The notes under the pieces are model-generated. The model did no database searches. It was not told the origin of the DNA and was given only the letters and a program-made list of their open reading frames with translations. This document shows, piece after piece, positions 6,482-14,500 of a stretch of 19,894 nucleotides of DNA (position 1 is its first letter; every line of letters starts with the position of its first letter). Source of the DNA: JBBDRX01 sp040905245 (lineage in GTDB: Bacteria; Bacteroidota; Rhodothermia; Balneolales; Balneolaceae); assembly GCA_040905245.1 (NCBI GenBank), contig JBBDRX010000099.1, positions 1-19,894 on the forward strand, read 5' to 3'. Position numbers and translations under genes: made by a program.

Positions 6482-7642
6482 TTACTTCAGTTCTGGTACC
6501 TCTACCCATGTCCGCTGTTCCGAAGATTTGTAACCGAGATCTGCCAGTTGTGTTCCTTTGGCAGCTTCAAGGAAATTCCACTTGTACGGAGTGTCTGCTA
6601 CAACATACTTAAGAAACAGCTCCCACTGGATTCGGAATGCGTTTTCAAAATCCTGTTGGTTCGGTACTTTCATCCAGTCATCAAGATAGTTGTGAGAATT
6701 TTCAACATCCGGATTCCAGACTGGCTTGGGAGTGGCTTCATATGGCTGAATCCAGACATCTCTCAGCCCTGCTACTGCAGACCCCTTCTTGCCGTCAATT
6801 TGTATCGTTAAAAGGTCATCCCTCCGCACACGAGTTGTCCAGGACGTGTTAAAGTGAGCAAGCGCTCCGTTCTCCAGCTCAAACGTAGTATAGACGGCGT
6901 CATCTGCTGTTGCCTTGTAGCGATTTCCCTCTTCATCAATCCGTTCGTCAATCTGTGTTTCACAAATGGAGAACAACCCCTTGACGTTACCGAACAGATG
7001 ATCAAGAATATATCTCCAGTGGCAGAACATATCGAGCGTAATGCCTCCTCCATCTTCCTTTCGGTAGTTCCAGGATGGACGTTGTCCAGGGATAAAATCC
7101 CCTTCAAAGACCCAGTATCCAAACTCACCCTTCACTGACAGGATTCGGCCAAAAAAACCCTGATCGATCAGCTTCTTCAATTTCATCAGGCCTGGTAGCC
7201 AGATTTTGTCCTGAACAACTCCATGTTTGATACCTGCTTCTTCTGCCATATGATAAAGCTCAAGAGCCTCACCCGCCCGTTCCGATATCGGCTTTTCAGA
7301 GTAGATATGCTTGCCGGCGGTAATAGCCTTCTTCAGGCCGGGTACCCGAAGGTCAGATCTGAGTGCATCAAAGTAAACCGGATAGTCCTCGTCATTCATA
7401 ACCGAATCCAGATCGGTTGTCCATTTGCTGATCCCCGACTCTTCAGATAGTTTTTTTAGTTTTGTTTCATTACGCCCAACCAGGATCGGGTCGGGAAGAA
7501 TCACCTCATTCCGACTCAATTTAATGCCACCGTCCTGAATAATGGGTAAAATGGAGTGGTTCAAATGTTGGTTGCTGCCTATACGGCCGGTCACTCCATT
7601 CATGATAATACCGACCCTATGCGTCTTGATCTCTTCGCTCAT
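6482..7642 (-). CDS. Gfo/Idh/MocA-family oxidoreductase
   Basis: A probable NAD(P)-dependent sugar or cyclitol dehydrogenase of 386 residues. The N-terminal Rossmann fold carries an unusual dinucleotide loop, N-G-V-T-G-R-I-G at 15-22, closer to the GxxGRxG of dihydrodipicolinate reductase than to the usual GxGxxG. The family's catalytic E-K-P motif is at 116-118 in Y-S-E-K-P-I-S. The C-terminal half, from about 150, is the mixed alpha/beta substrate domain, with G-G-G-I-T-L-D-M-F-C-H-W-R where family members usually have the conserved Asp and His. The substrate cannot be told. No transporter or other sugar gene lies beside it. A Bacteroidota-like promoter is visible upstream and a shared terminator downstream. 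Confidence 0.87.
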   Translation of the reverse strand: MSEEIKTHRVGIIMNGVTGRIGSNQHLNHSILPIIQDGGIKLSRNEVILPDPILVGRNETKLKKLSEESGISKWTTDLDSVMNDEDYPVYFDALRSDLRVPGLKKAITAGKHIYSEKPISERAGEALELYHMAEEAGIKHGVVQDKIWLPGLMKLKKLIDQGFFGRILSVKGEFGYWVFEGDFIPGQRPSWNYRKEDGGGITLDMFCHWRYILDHLFGNVKGLFSICETQIDERIDEEGNRYKATADDAVYTTFELENGALAHFNTSWTTRVRRDDLLTIQIDGKKGSAVAGLRDVWIQPYEATPKPVWNPDVENSHNYLDDWMKVPNQQDFENAFRIQWELFLKYVVADTPYKWNFLEAAKGTQLADLGYKSSEQRTWVEVPELK

Positions 7643-7685
7643 ATGATTCTGCCAAATACTGTTTATGTAAGATTATCAATGCGAC

Positions 7686-7718
7686 CAAAGATATCGGTAG
7701 CACTCTGTCAAAGTCAAA
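7686..7718 (-). promoter_or_regulatory. Candidate Bacteroidota-type promoter of the oxidoreductase gene
   Basis: On the minus strand TATCTTTG (7693 to 7686) fits the TAnnTTTG -7 motif. TTTG motifs lie upstream, one at 7718 to 7715 giving a 21-base spacer, within the range reported for Bacteroidota promoters. The start would fall some 40 bases before the ATG at 7642. The same 209-bp gap must also hold the divergent rlpA promoter, where only AT-rich sequence was seen. Confidence 0.4.
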
Positions 7719-7851
7719 GTGGCCTTCGTTTCATATCAAAGGGTTGTTCATTCAACTCAAATAGACCTTTTTATCCCATATTTTGTATTTTTATTTTGAT
7801 AAAATTTCCTACTGCTACGACTATCTGATGCTTTTACCACCTGACCCAACC

Positions 7852-8565
7852 ATGAGAACAGACGTTTACTCTTTTCGGCCTCTGCTGCTGTTGATCCCGG
7901 CTTTGCTCCTTCTGGCCTCCTGTGGTGTCGTACAACAGACAACCGGGTCATCGGACCGAATACCGGCCCCTATCCTGTCTGAAGAGGATGTGACATACTT
8001 TGAGGTCGGGGATATTATTCAGGAGGGACTGGCAAGCTGGTATGGACCCAAATTCCAGAGAAAATTGACAGCCAACGGAGAAATCTATGAAATGGACGAC
8101 CTGACAGCCGCACACAGAACACTTCCTTTTAACACACGTATTCGTGTAACAAATCAGTCCAACGGCAAAAGTGTCGATGTTCGAGTCAACGACCGGGGGC
8201 CATACGTGGGTGACCGGATCATCGATCTCTCCAGGGGAGCTGCACGAGCCATAGACATGATTGATGACGGAGTCGGGCATGTGAAGCTTCAACTGTTGCA
8301 GACCGGCGACCGACAGGTGAATAGTGCCAATGCGAGTAGCCAGGAGAACTTCACCGTACAGCTTGCGTCGTTTGACTCACACAACCAGGCACTTCTGGAG
8401 GCAGAACAGATTGCAGGTGCAGAAGTGGTCCCCGTCCGGATTGCACGAGAGACCATTTACCGGGTTTATTATGGAAGCTATCCACATCCGGATGAAGCTG
8501 AACAACAGCTTCGACAGCTGCGAAAACAAGGATACAACGGCTTTGTAAAACAAAGAGAGAACTAA
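7852..8565 (+). CDS. rlpA: RlpA-family septal ring lytic transglycosylase, lipoprotein
   Basis: A 237-residue envelope lipoprotein expected to cut peptidoglycan strands lacking stem peptides at the division septum. The ATG at 7852 is chosen because it gives a proper lipoprotein signal: a basic N-terminus, the leucine-rich core L-L-L-L-I-P-A-L-L-L, and lipobox L-A-S-C with the lipidated Cys at 24. In-frame ATGs at 7783 and 7828 would only add a poor extension. The double-psi beta-barrel domain at about 57-148 has the family blocks GLASWYGPKF, TANGE, LTAAHRTLPF with H88, and VNDRGPY with the likely catalytic D114. A SPOR domain at about 165-234 should bind denuded septal glycan. It stands alone, 62 bases ahead of crtI, perhaps co-transcribed with it. 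Confidence 0.92.
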   Translation: MRTDVYSFRPLLLLIPALLLLASCGVVQQTTGSSDRIPAPILSEEDVTYFEVGDIIQEGLASWYGPKFQRKLTANGEIYEMDDLTAAHRTLPFNTRIRVTNQSNGKSVDVRVNDRGPYVGDRIIDLSRGAARAIDMIDDGVGHVKLQLLQTGDRQVNSANASSQENFTVQLASFDSHNQALLEAEQIAGAEVVPVRIARETIYRVYYGSYPHPDEAEQQLRQLRKQGYNGFVKQREN

Positions 8566-8627
8566 CGGGATCTTTTTTAGCAGGAAAAGAGTTATAGCCC
8601 CCAACTCCGAACTGTTTTATAAACCAA

Positions 8628-10106
8628 ATGAAAAAAGAGATTATCGTCATCGGCACCGGGTTTGGCGGCCTGGCTACTGCATCAAGACTGCTTTCCAGAG
8701 GACATCGCGTTACCATGTTCGAAAAGCGCGATAAACCGGGTGGACGCGCGTACACCTATGAGATGGACGGCTTCACCTTCGACGGTGGACCAACCGTTAT
8801 TACTGCTCCTTTTCTTTTCGATGAGCTGTTCGACGCCGCCGGGAAAAAACGAGCGGATTACGTAGAGTTTGTCGGTTGCGACCCATTCTATCGAATTTTT
8901 GGACCTAATGGAGAAACGTTCAACTATAGTGATAATCTGGAGTTTACATTGAATGAAATCGAGAAGATCAGTCCCGGGGATCGGGAGGGCTATATCGATT
9001 TTCTCACCTCTACCAAACCCATTTTCGACAAAGGATTTACCGAACTGGCAGACAAGCCCTTTCTGAGAATCACTGATATGGTTCGGATCGTCCCTGACCT
9101 TCTTCGACTCCGTTCGCATCAGTCAGTATATCGTTATGTTTCCGGGTATATTCAAAATGAATTCCTCCGTCGTTGCTTCTCCTTTCACCCCCTGCTTGTT
9201 GGTGGAAATCCGTTCGACACTACATCCATCTACAGCATGATCCATTACCTCGAGCGGGAGTGGGGAGTTCACTACGCCATGGGGGGAACAACTGCACTTG
9301 TCGAAGCTATGGTGCGTCTGATCAGAGAACAGAGAGGAGAAATTCACCTGAATGAAGAGGTTCAGGAAATTGTAGCGGACAACGGAGTTGCCAGTGGAGT
9401 TCGGCTAAAGGATGGCAGCGTTCACACGGCCGATGTCGTTGTTTCCAATGCAGATGTAGCCTTCACATATAAAAATCTTCTGCCGGAGCACTCCCGCCCT
9501 ACCTATACAGACAAAAAACTGGAGAAGCTGAATTATAGCATGTCTCTCTTTGTGATCTATTTCGGAACTGACAGACGATATAACGACTCAGGACTCGCCC
9601 ATCACAATATCATTTTGGGACAGCGCTATCGTAAACTGCTGGAAGACATCTTCCACCACAAGAAACTTACCGACGATTTCTCTCTCTACCTTCACATGCC
9701 TACAAAAACGGACCCTTCCATGGCTCCGGAGGGTTGCGAATCCTTCTATGTCCTCTCTCCGGTTCCACACCTCGACAGTGGTACAGACTGGTCAGTTGAA
9801 GCGAAGAGATATCGAAATCTGATCCTGTCATTTCTTGAAGAGAACTATCTTCCTGACCTCCAAAAACACATCGTCACAGAACACTATATAGACCCGACTC
9901 ACTTTCGCGACACACTGAACAGCTACAAGGGATCTGCATTCTCCGTGGAGCCACTATTGACACAGTCTGCATGGTTCCGGCCACACAACCGAAGTGAGGA
10001 TATCCGGAACCTCTACTTTGTCGGAGCTGGAACACATCCAGGCGCCGGACTGCCAGGTGTACTCTCCTCAGCCAAAATTGCCGAATCACTGATTGATGGA
10101 AAATAG
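8628..10106 (+). CDS. crtI: CrtI-type phytoene desaturase family FAD enzyme
   Basis: A 492-residue FAD-dependent carotenoid desaturase or isomerase acting at the membrane. The N-terminal Rossmann motif G-T-G-F-G-G at 9-14 is followed by E32 and K-P-G-G-R-A-Y. D-G-G-P-T-V-I near 53-59 is typical of CrtI, as is the C-terminal FAD motif NLYFVGAGTHPGAGLPGVL with S-S-A-K-I-A-E-S-L-I. Length is normal for CrtI (about 490-510). The partner phytoene synthase crtB, often adjacent, is absent here, so the product (for example lycopene) or a different desaturase role such as CrtD or CrtN cannot be settled. The upstream rlpA has no functional link. The final codons, GGA AAA TAG, form one arm of an inverted repeat shared with the convergent transaldolase. 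Confidence 0.9.
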   Translation: MKKEIIVIGTGFGGLATASRLLSRGHRVTMFEKRDKPGGRAYTYEMDGFTFDGGPTVITAPFLFDELFDAAGKKRADYVEFVGCDPFYRIFGPNGETFNYSDNLEFTLNEIEKISPGDREGYIDFLTSTKPIFDKGFTELADKPFLRITDMVRIVPDLLRLRSHQSVYRYVSGYIQNEFLRRCFSFHPLLVGGNPFDTTSIYSMIHYLEREWGVHYAMGGTTALVEAMVRLIREQRGEIHLNEEVQEIVADNGVASGVRLKDGSVHTADVVVSNADVAFTYKNLLPEHSRPTYTDKKLEKLNYSMSLFVIYFGTDRRYNDSGLAHHNIILGQRYRKLLEDIFHHKKLTDDFSLYLHMPTKTDPSMAPEGCESFYVLSPVPHLDSGTDWSVEAKRYRNLILSFLEENYLPDLQKHIVTEHYIDPTHFRDTLNSYKGSAFSVEPLLTQSAWFRPHNRSEDIRNLYFVGAGTHPGAGLPGVLSSAKIAESLIDGK

Positions 10107-10140
10107 CTGTTAAGCCTCCCGATACGGAAACTATTTTCCA
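10097..10140. repeat. Inverted repeat formed by the two convergent stop regions
   Basis: TGGAAAATAG at 10097-10106 and CTATTTTCCA at 10131-10140 are perfect 10-bp complementary arms around 24 bases. Each arm contains the last codons and TAG stop of one gene, crtI on plus and transaldolase on minus. As RNA it gives the same hairpin on both transcripts and may work as a weak two-way terminator or end-protecting structure. No proper T-run follows. Confidence 0.5.
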
Positions 10141-10790
10141 AGCTTCTTTTGCAGCTCTTCCCAGTCATTCATGAAGCGCTCCAGACCGATATCCGTCAAT
10201 GGGTGCTTCAGAAGAGATTCGATTACACCCAGTGGCATGGTGGCAACATCTGCTCCCAGTCGGGCAGCATCCAGCAGATGCATCGGATGACGAATACTTG
10301 CCGCCAACACTTCCGTCTCATACCCATAGTTATCATAAATGGTTACGATATCAGCGATCAGGCCCATTCCCTCACTTGAGATATCGTCAAGACGCCCAAT
10401 AAAGGGAGAAATATAGGCAGCTCCTGCCTTTGCAGCAATCAGGGCTTGTGAAGCCGAAAAACAGAGAGTACAATTGGTTCGGATCCCTTCGTCACTCATC
10501 GTCCGAATCGCTTTGATTCCATCACGAATCAGCGGAATTTTTACGACTACGTTATCTGCAATTTTTGCGAGTCTCCGGCTCTCTTCCACCATCTCATTAT
10601 ACTCTGTAGAAACAACCTCGGCAGAGACATCTCCATCGACCAGATTACAAATCTTCTTAATGTGACCTTCAAAGTCACTAACACCGATTTTGGCACACAG
10701 ACTCGGATTTGTTGTTACACCATCCAGAACTCCCAGATCATTGGCTTCCTTAATCTCTTCAAGATCTGCTGTATCGATAAAAAATTTCAT
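10131..10790 (-). CDS. tal: Transaldolase (small MipB/TalC type)
   Basis: Expected to move a dihydroxyacetone unit between sedoheptulose-7-phosphate and glyceraldehyde-3-phosphate in the non-oxidative pentose phosphate pathway. The 219-residue length is that of the short transaldolase / fructose-6-phosphate aldolase family. Visible residues are D6 in F-I-D-T-A, T-T-N-P-S at 26-30, Schiff-base K84 in V-V-V-K-I-P-L, and S-P-F-I-G-R-L-D-D around 128-136. Two positions argue for transaldolase rather than FSA: E58, where E. coli FsaA has Gln59, and F130, where FsaA has Tyr131. The gene stands alone, convergent with crtI. A TTGACA promoter lies on the opposite strand about 100 bases upstream, and no clear promoter for this gene was seen. 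Confidence 0.93.
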   Translation of the reverse strand: MKFFIDTADLEEIKEANDLGVLDGVTTNPSLCAKIGVSDFEGHIKKICNLVDGDVSAEVVSTEYNEMVEESRRLAKIADNVVVKIPLIRDGIKAIRTMSDEGIRTNCTLCFSASQALIAAKAGAAYISPFIGRLDDISSEGMGLIADIVTIYDNYGYETEVLAASIRHPMHLLDAARLGADVATMPLGVIESLLKHPLTDIGLERFMNDWEELQKKLGK

Positions 10791-10883
10791 ATATAAAACC
10801 CCGATAATTGGATTGAATTGCTGTTAAATAATACGAAAAATGGGACACAGTCCCTACCTGTTCGCGGGTATGCAATTTCAAAA

Positions 10884-10914
10884 TTGACATCACATCTTTC
10901 AAAAAAGATATTAT
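10884..10914 (+). promoter_or_regulatory. Sigma70-like promoter upstream of the YtxH gene
   Basis: A perfect TTGACA at 10884-10889 is followed by TATTAT (5 of 6) at 10909-10914 with 19-bp spacing, or by GATATT at 17-bp spacing. It is the best -35 match seen in the window. Confidence 0.5.
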
Positions 10915-11047
10915 CTTGATACATGAAACTGAAATTATTTTCGTTTCTCTCTTCATGAATTCGATTCCGACCAGCCCGGCCAGTTCAATGAACAATAACA
11001 AGATTTTTTTATTGGTTCCCGGACGAATCTTATCCGGTGAATTCATG

Positions 11048-11062
11048 TTATACATAGTATAA
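11048..11062. promoter_or_regulatory. Palindrome just ahead of the YtxH gene
   Basis: TTATAC-ATA-GTATAA is a perfect inverted repeat with 6-bp arms, 34 bases before the ATG at 11097. It could bind a dimeric repressor or overlap a second promoter, since TATACA and TATAAA lie within or across it. The inner arms TATAC / GTATA recur in the palindrome at 596-611. Confidence 0.35.
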
Positions 11063-11096
11063 ACCAAAGCAATTGTTAGAGAACAGGTGACCAACC

Positions 11097-11399
11097 ATGA
11101 GTAAATCATCAAGTCGATACCTATTGGGAGTTGTCAGCGGTGTTGTGATTGGAGCAGGACTTGCAGTCCTGTTCGCTCCGGATAAAGGAAGCAACACACG
11201 AGGTATGCTCTCCTTCCGTTTAAGCAAGTATAAAGATGACCTAAAAAAACTGGTCAACGAATTAAAGAAAGAGAAAGCCAGCCTTATCTCCGAAGAAAAG
11301 AAGAAAGGAGACGAAGTCGTACTCGATGCTAAACAGCGCGCTGACGACCTGATCAGAGAAGCAGAAGACCTGTTGGATAACATCGAAAAGACCAAATAG
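11097..11399 (+). CDS. YtxH-domain small membrane protein
   Basis: A 100-residue protein with one glycine-rich membrane segment at about 8-27 (YLLGVVSGVVIGAGLAVLFA) followed by P-D-K-G-S-N-T-R. This is the glycine-rich helix plus AP-x-x-G-x-x-T-R signature of YtxH, also called gas-vesicle-protein-like. Residues about 40-98 are charged, Lys/Glu-rich and likely a coiled coil. Members are often stress-induced small envelope proteins in Firmicutes and Bacteroidota, but function is unproven and no gas vesicle genes are here. The start has AGGTGA seven bases ahead of the ATG. The gene is a single unit ended by a strong terminator, with a long promoter-bearing leader. Confidence 0.85.
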   Translation: MSKSSSRYLLGVVSGVVIGAGLAVLFAPDKGSNTRGMLSFRLSKYKDDLKKLVNELKKEKASLISEEKKKGDEVVLDAKQRADDLIREAEDLLDNIEKTK

Positions 11400-11485
11400 G
11401 ATAGAAGGCCTGAACCAACTTTACAGTTAATGTACTTTGGTCTTTCGGACAAACAGGTAGCTTCTTCCGATCAACATTTCCCAAT

Positions 11486-11523
11486 AAAAAAGCCCCGATC
11501 ATCAAATTGACCGGGGCTTTTTT
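11486..11523. terminator. Two-way terminator between the YtxH gene and rpoC
   Basis: AAAAAAGCCCCG and CGGGGCTTTTTT form a 12-bp stem with a 14-base loop. It has a T-run on both strands, so it can stop both the rightward YtxH transcript and the leftward rpoBC transcript, which ends at 11556. Confidence 0.92.
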
Positions 11524-11555
11524 ATATACCTTCTACTGCTGATGATGTTGCCGGC

Positions 11556-14500
11556 TCAGGATTCCTCCTCACCGGATTCGTCGGCACCCAGTGCTTCAAA
11601 CACTTTCTGTACCTCAACGTCACTCTCCTCCATTTCAGTTTTGGATCCGACAATGATATCGTCGTATCTGCGGAGTCCCGTACCGGCCGGTACTTTGTGG
11701 CCAACTACGACATTCTCCTTCAACCCACGGAGGAAATCTTTCTTCGCCTCGATAGATGCCTGAGTCAACACCTTGGTTGTCTCCTGGAATGAAGCGGCAG
11801 AAAGCCAGCTCTCTGTACTCAGAGCAGCTCGTGTAATTCCAAGCAGGATTGGTTTGGAAATCGCAGGCTCTGCTTCTCTCGTCTGTAACTCGTCTTTTCC
11901 ATCCTTGATCAGCTCATTGTTCTGCTCCCGCACCTGTCGTCGGTCCAGAATTGTCCCTGGCTTCAGCTCACTTCCACCGGGATCAGTCACAACAAATTTA
12001 CCGATCAACTCGTCATTTCGATTATTCAGTTCAAAGCGATCCACTTTATCCCCTTCAAGATACATAGTATCTCCGGGATCCGTGACTTCCACCTTCTGCA
12101 TCATGGTTCGAACAATGACCTCGATATGCTTGTCATTGATCTTCACACCCTGCAGACGATAAACTTCCTGAATCTCATTCACCAGGTAGGATTGAACCGC
12201 ATAGGGGCCAAGAATATTCAAAATATCCTGAGCCGGAATCGTTCCGTCGGAGAGAGACTGTCCTGCTCTTACGAAGTCATTCTCCTGAACCAGGATATGC
12301 TTGGAGAGCGGAATCAGATACTTCTTCTCATCCGTACCATCCTTGCTCTCGACAATCACCTCCTGAGACCCACGTTTTCTTCCTCCCATACGGACAACCC
12401 CGTCAATCTCCGTCACAGCGGCAGGGTCATTTGGAGACCGTGCTTCGAACAGCTCGGTAATTCTCGGAAGACCGGCCGTGATATCCTTCGATTTGGAAGC
12501 CGCTCTCGGAATCTTGGCCAGAACCTGTCCGGCCTGAACCTTCGCCTTGTCATCAACCACGATATGGGTCTCTACAGGAAGTGTGCTTTCACGAATCCGG
12601 TCGTCATCCCCTTTCACTACAAGAGTCGGAATCAGTGATCGATCCTTGGAATCGATAATTACCTTCTCTCTGTGACCAGTCTGAGAGTCAGTATCTTCCG
12701 TGTAGGTGATCTCTTCAAGGACATCCTTGTACTCGATAACCCCGTCAATTTCACTGAAAATCAAAGCGTTATATGGATCCCACTTACAGAGAGGCACGCC
12801 TTTTGGCACCTTTTCACCTTCTTCGACCAGGATTTCCGAACCATAAGGCACATTATAGGTAGCAAGAGTCTTGCCGTCGTGGTCCACAAGTTGGAGCTCT
12901 CCGGCCCGGCTCAGTACCACACTGTGAATCTCTTCTCCGTCGTCGTACTCAACGATCCGGACATTATCCATCTCCACCTTACCGTCGAATTTCGCCTTGT
13001 GTTGAGAATCTGCCTCCAAACGGGAAGCGGTCCCCCCAACGTGGAACGTTCTCAACGTAAGCTGTGTCCCCGGTTCACCAATGGACTGTGCAGCAATAAC
13101 ACCTACAGCTTCGCCCACCTGAACCATGGTATTTCGGGCAAGGTCACGTCCATAACACTTTGCACAGACTCCCCGCTCCGTCTCACATGTAAGTACGGAT
13201 CGGATTTCTACCTCTTCAATTGAAGTTTCGGCAATTTTTTGCGCAACCACTTCGTCAATCAGTTGATTCGACTCGCAAATCAGATCATCGGTAATCGGAT
13301 CGCGAATCTCGTGCATAGATACCCTGCCAAGAATTCGATCTTCGAGTCCCTCGATAATGTCTTCATTATCCTTGAGGGCCTGCATCTTAATTCCCCGAAG
13401 GGTACCACAGTCGTCTTCATTAATGATGATATCCTGTGAGACATCCACCAGTCGTCGGGTCAGGTATCCAGCATCGGCTGTTTTCAGAGCCGTATCTGCA
13501 AGACCTTTCCGTGCACCGTGAGTCGAAATAAAGTACTCCAGAACCGTCAATCCTTCTCGGAAACTGGACAGAATAGGATTCTCAATCACTTCATTTCCCT
13601 GCTGGAGGGAACTTTTCTGAGGCTTGGCCATCAGACCACGCATGCCTCCCAGCTGTCGAATCTGCTCTTTTGAACCACGGGCTCCGGAGTCTGCCATCAT
13701 GAATACCGGGTTGAACCCGTCACGATCATCAGCAAGACTCTGGAAGAGTGTTTCCGATACACGGTTTGTCGTGCTCGTCCACTTATCAATCACCTGGTTG
13801 TAACGCTCATTATCCGTTATAAAGCCCATCTCGTACCGCTCCTGAATATCCTGGACTTCATTGTCGGCCTTGTCAATCAGCTCCTGTTTTGCTTCAGGAA
13901 TAATGATATCCTCCAGGCTGAACGACAACCCACCTGTAGTAGCCCGTTCAAATCCGACCGTTTTCATATCGTCCAAAAATCGGGCCGTCTCGGCAGTTCC
14001 CACGGTTGCATGAATCTGGCCAATCAGAACACGTAGTTCTTTCTTACCCAACGTCTTATTTGTGAACGGCAGGCCTTTAGGCAAGATCTCATTAAAGAGT
14101 ACTCTTCCTGTTGTACTCTTTACAATCTCGTAACCGGTCTCGCCCTCTTCATCAGTTACCGGAATCCGAACATTGATTTTTGCATGGGTCTCCAGTTTGC
14201 CCTGGTCGTAGGCGACAAGTACTTCATCTGTACTGCTGAAGGTTTTCCCTTCACCACGTTTGCCGCTTCCCATTTTTGTCAGATAATAAATCCCGAGAAC
14301 CATGTCCTGTGAAGGCACTGCAATCGGGCCGCCATTTGCCGGACTCAGAATATTGTGCGACCCCAACATCAACACAGAAGCTTCCAGAACTGCATCATGG
14401 CTCAGCGGCAGGTGAACAGCCATCTGATCACCATCGAAATCTGCATTAAATGCAGTACAGGAGAGCGGGTGCAGTCGAATAGCCTTGTCTTCGATCAGTA

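Larger units (their letters stand above)
10791..11096 (+). other. 306-bp gene-free region between divergent genes; likely leader of the YtxH gene
   Basis: This AT-rich gap separates the leftward transaldolase from the rightward YtxH gene. It holds a good sigma70-like promoter (10884-10914) and a very short open frame at 10923-10958 (M-K-L-K-L-F-S-F-L-S-S). It also holds a T-run at 11004-11010, a CCGGA / TCCGG hairpin (11019-11037) and the palindrome at 11048-11062. If the promoter is real, the mRNA has a leader of about 175 bases. No known riboswitch class is recognised and no larger gene is present. Confidence 0.45.

Noticed and set aside
7757..7951. 64-codon minus-strand frame reaching into the start of rlpA
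   Set aside because: It overlaps the rlpA signal peptide region on the other strand and resembles nothing known. It is probably chance.
11097..11399. YtxH protein as a gas vesicle gene
   Set aside because: The gas-vesicle name is a database habit for this glycine-rich helix. No gvp structural genes are in the window.
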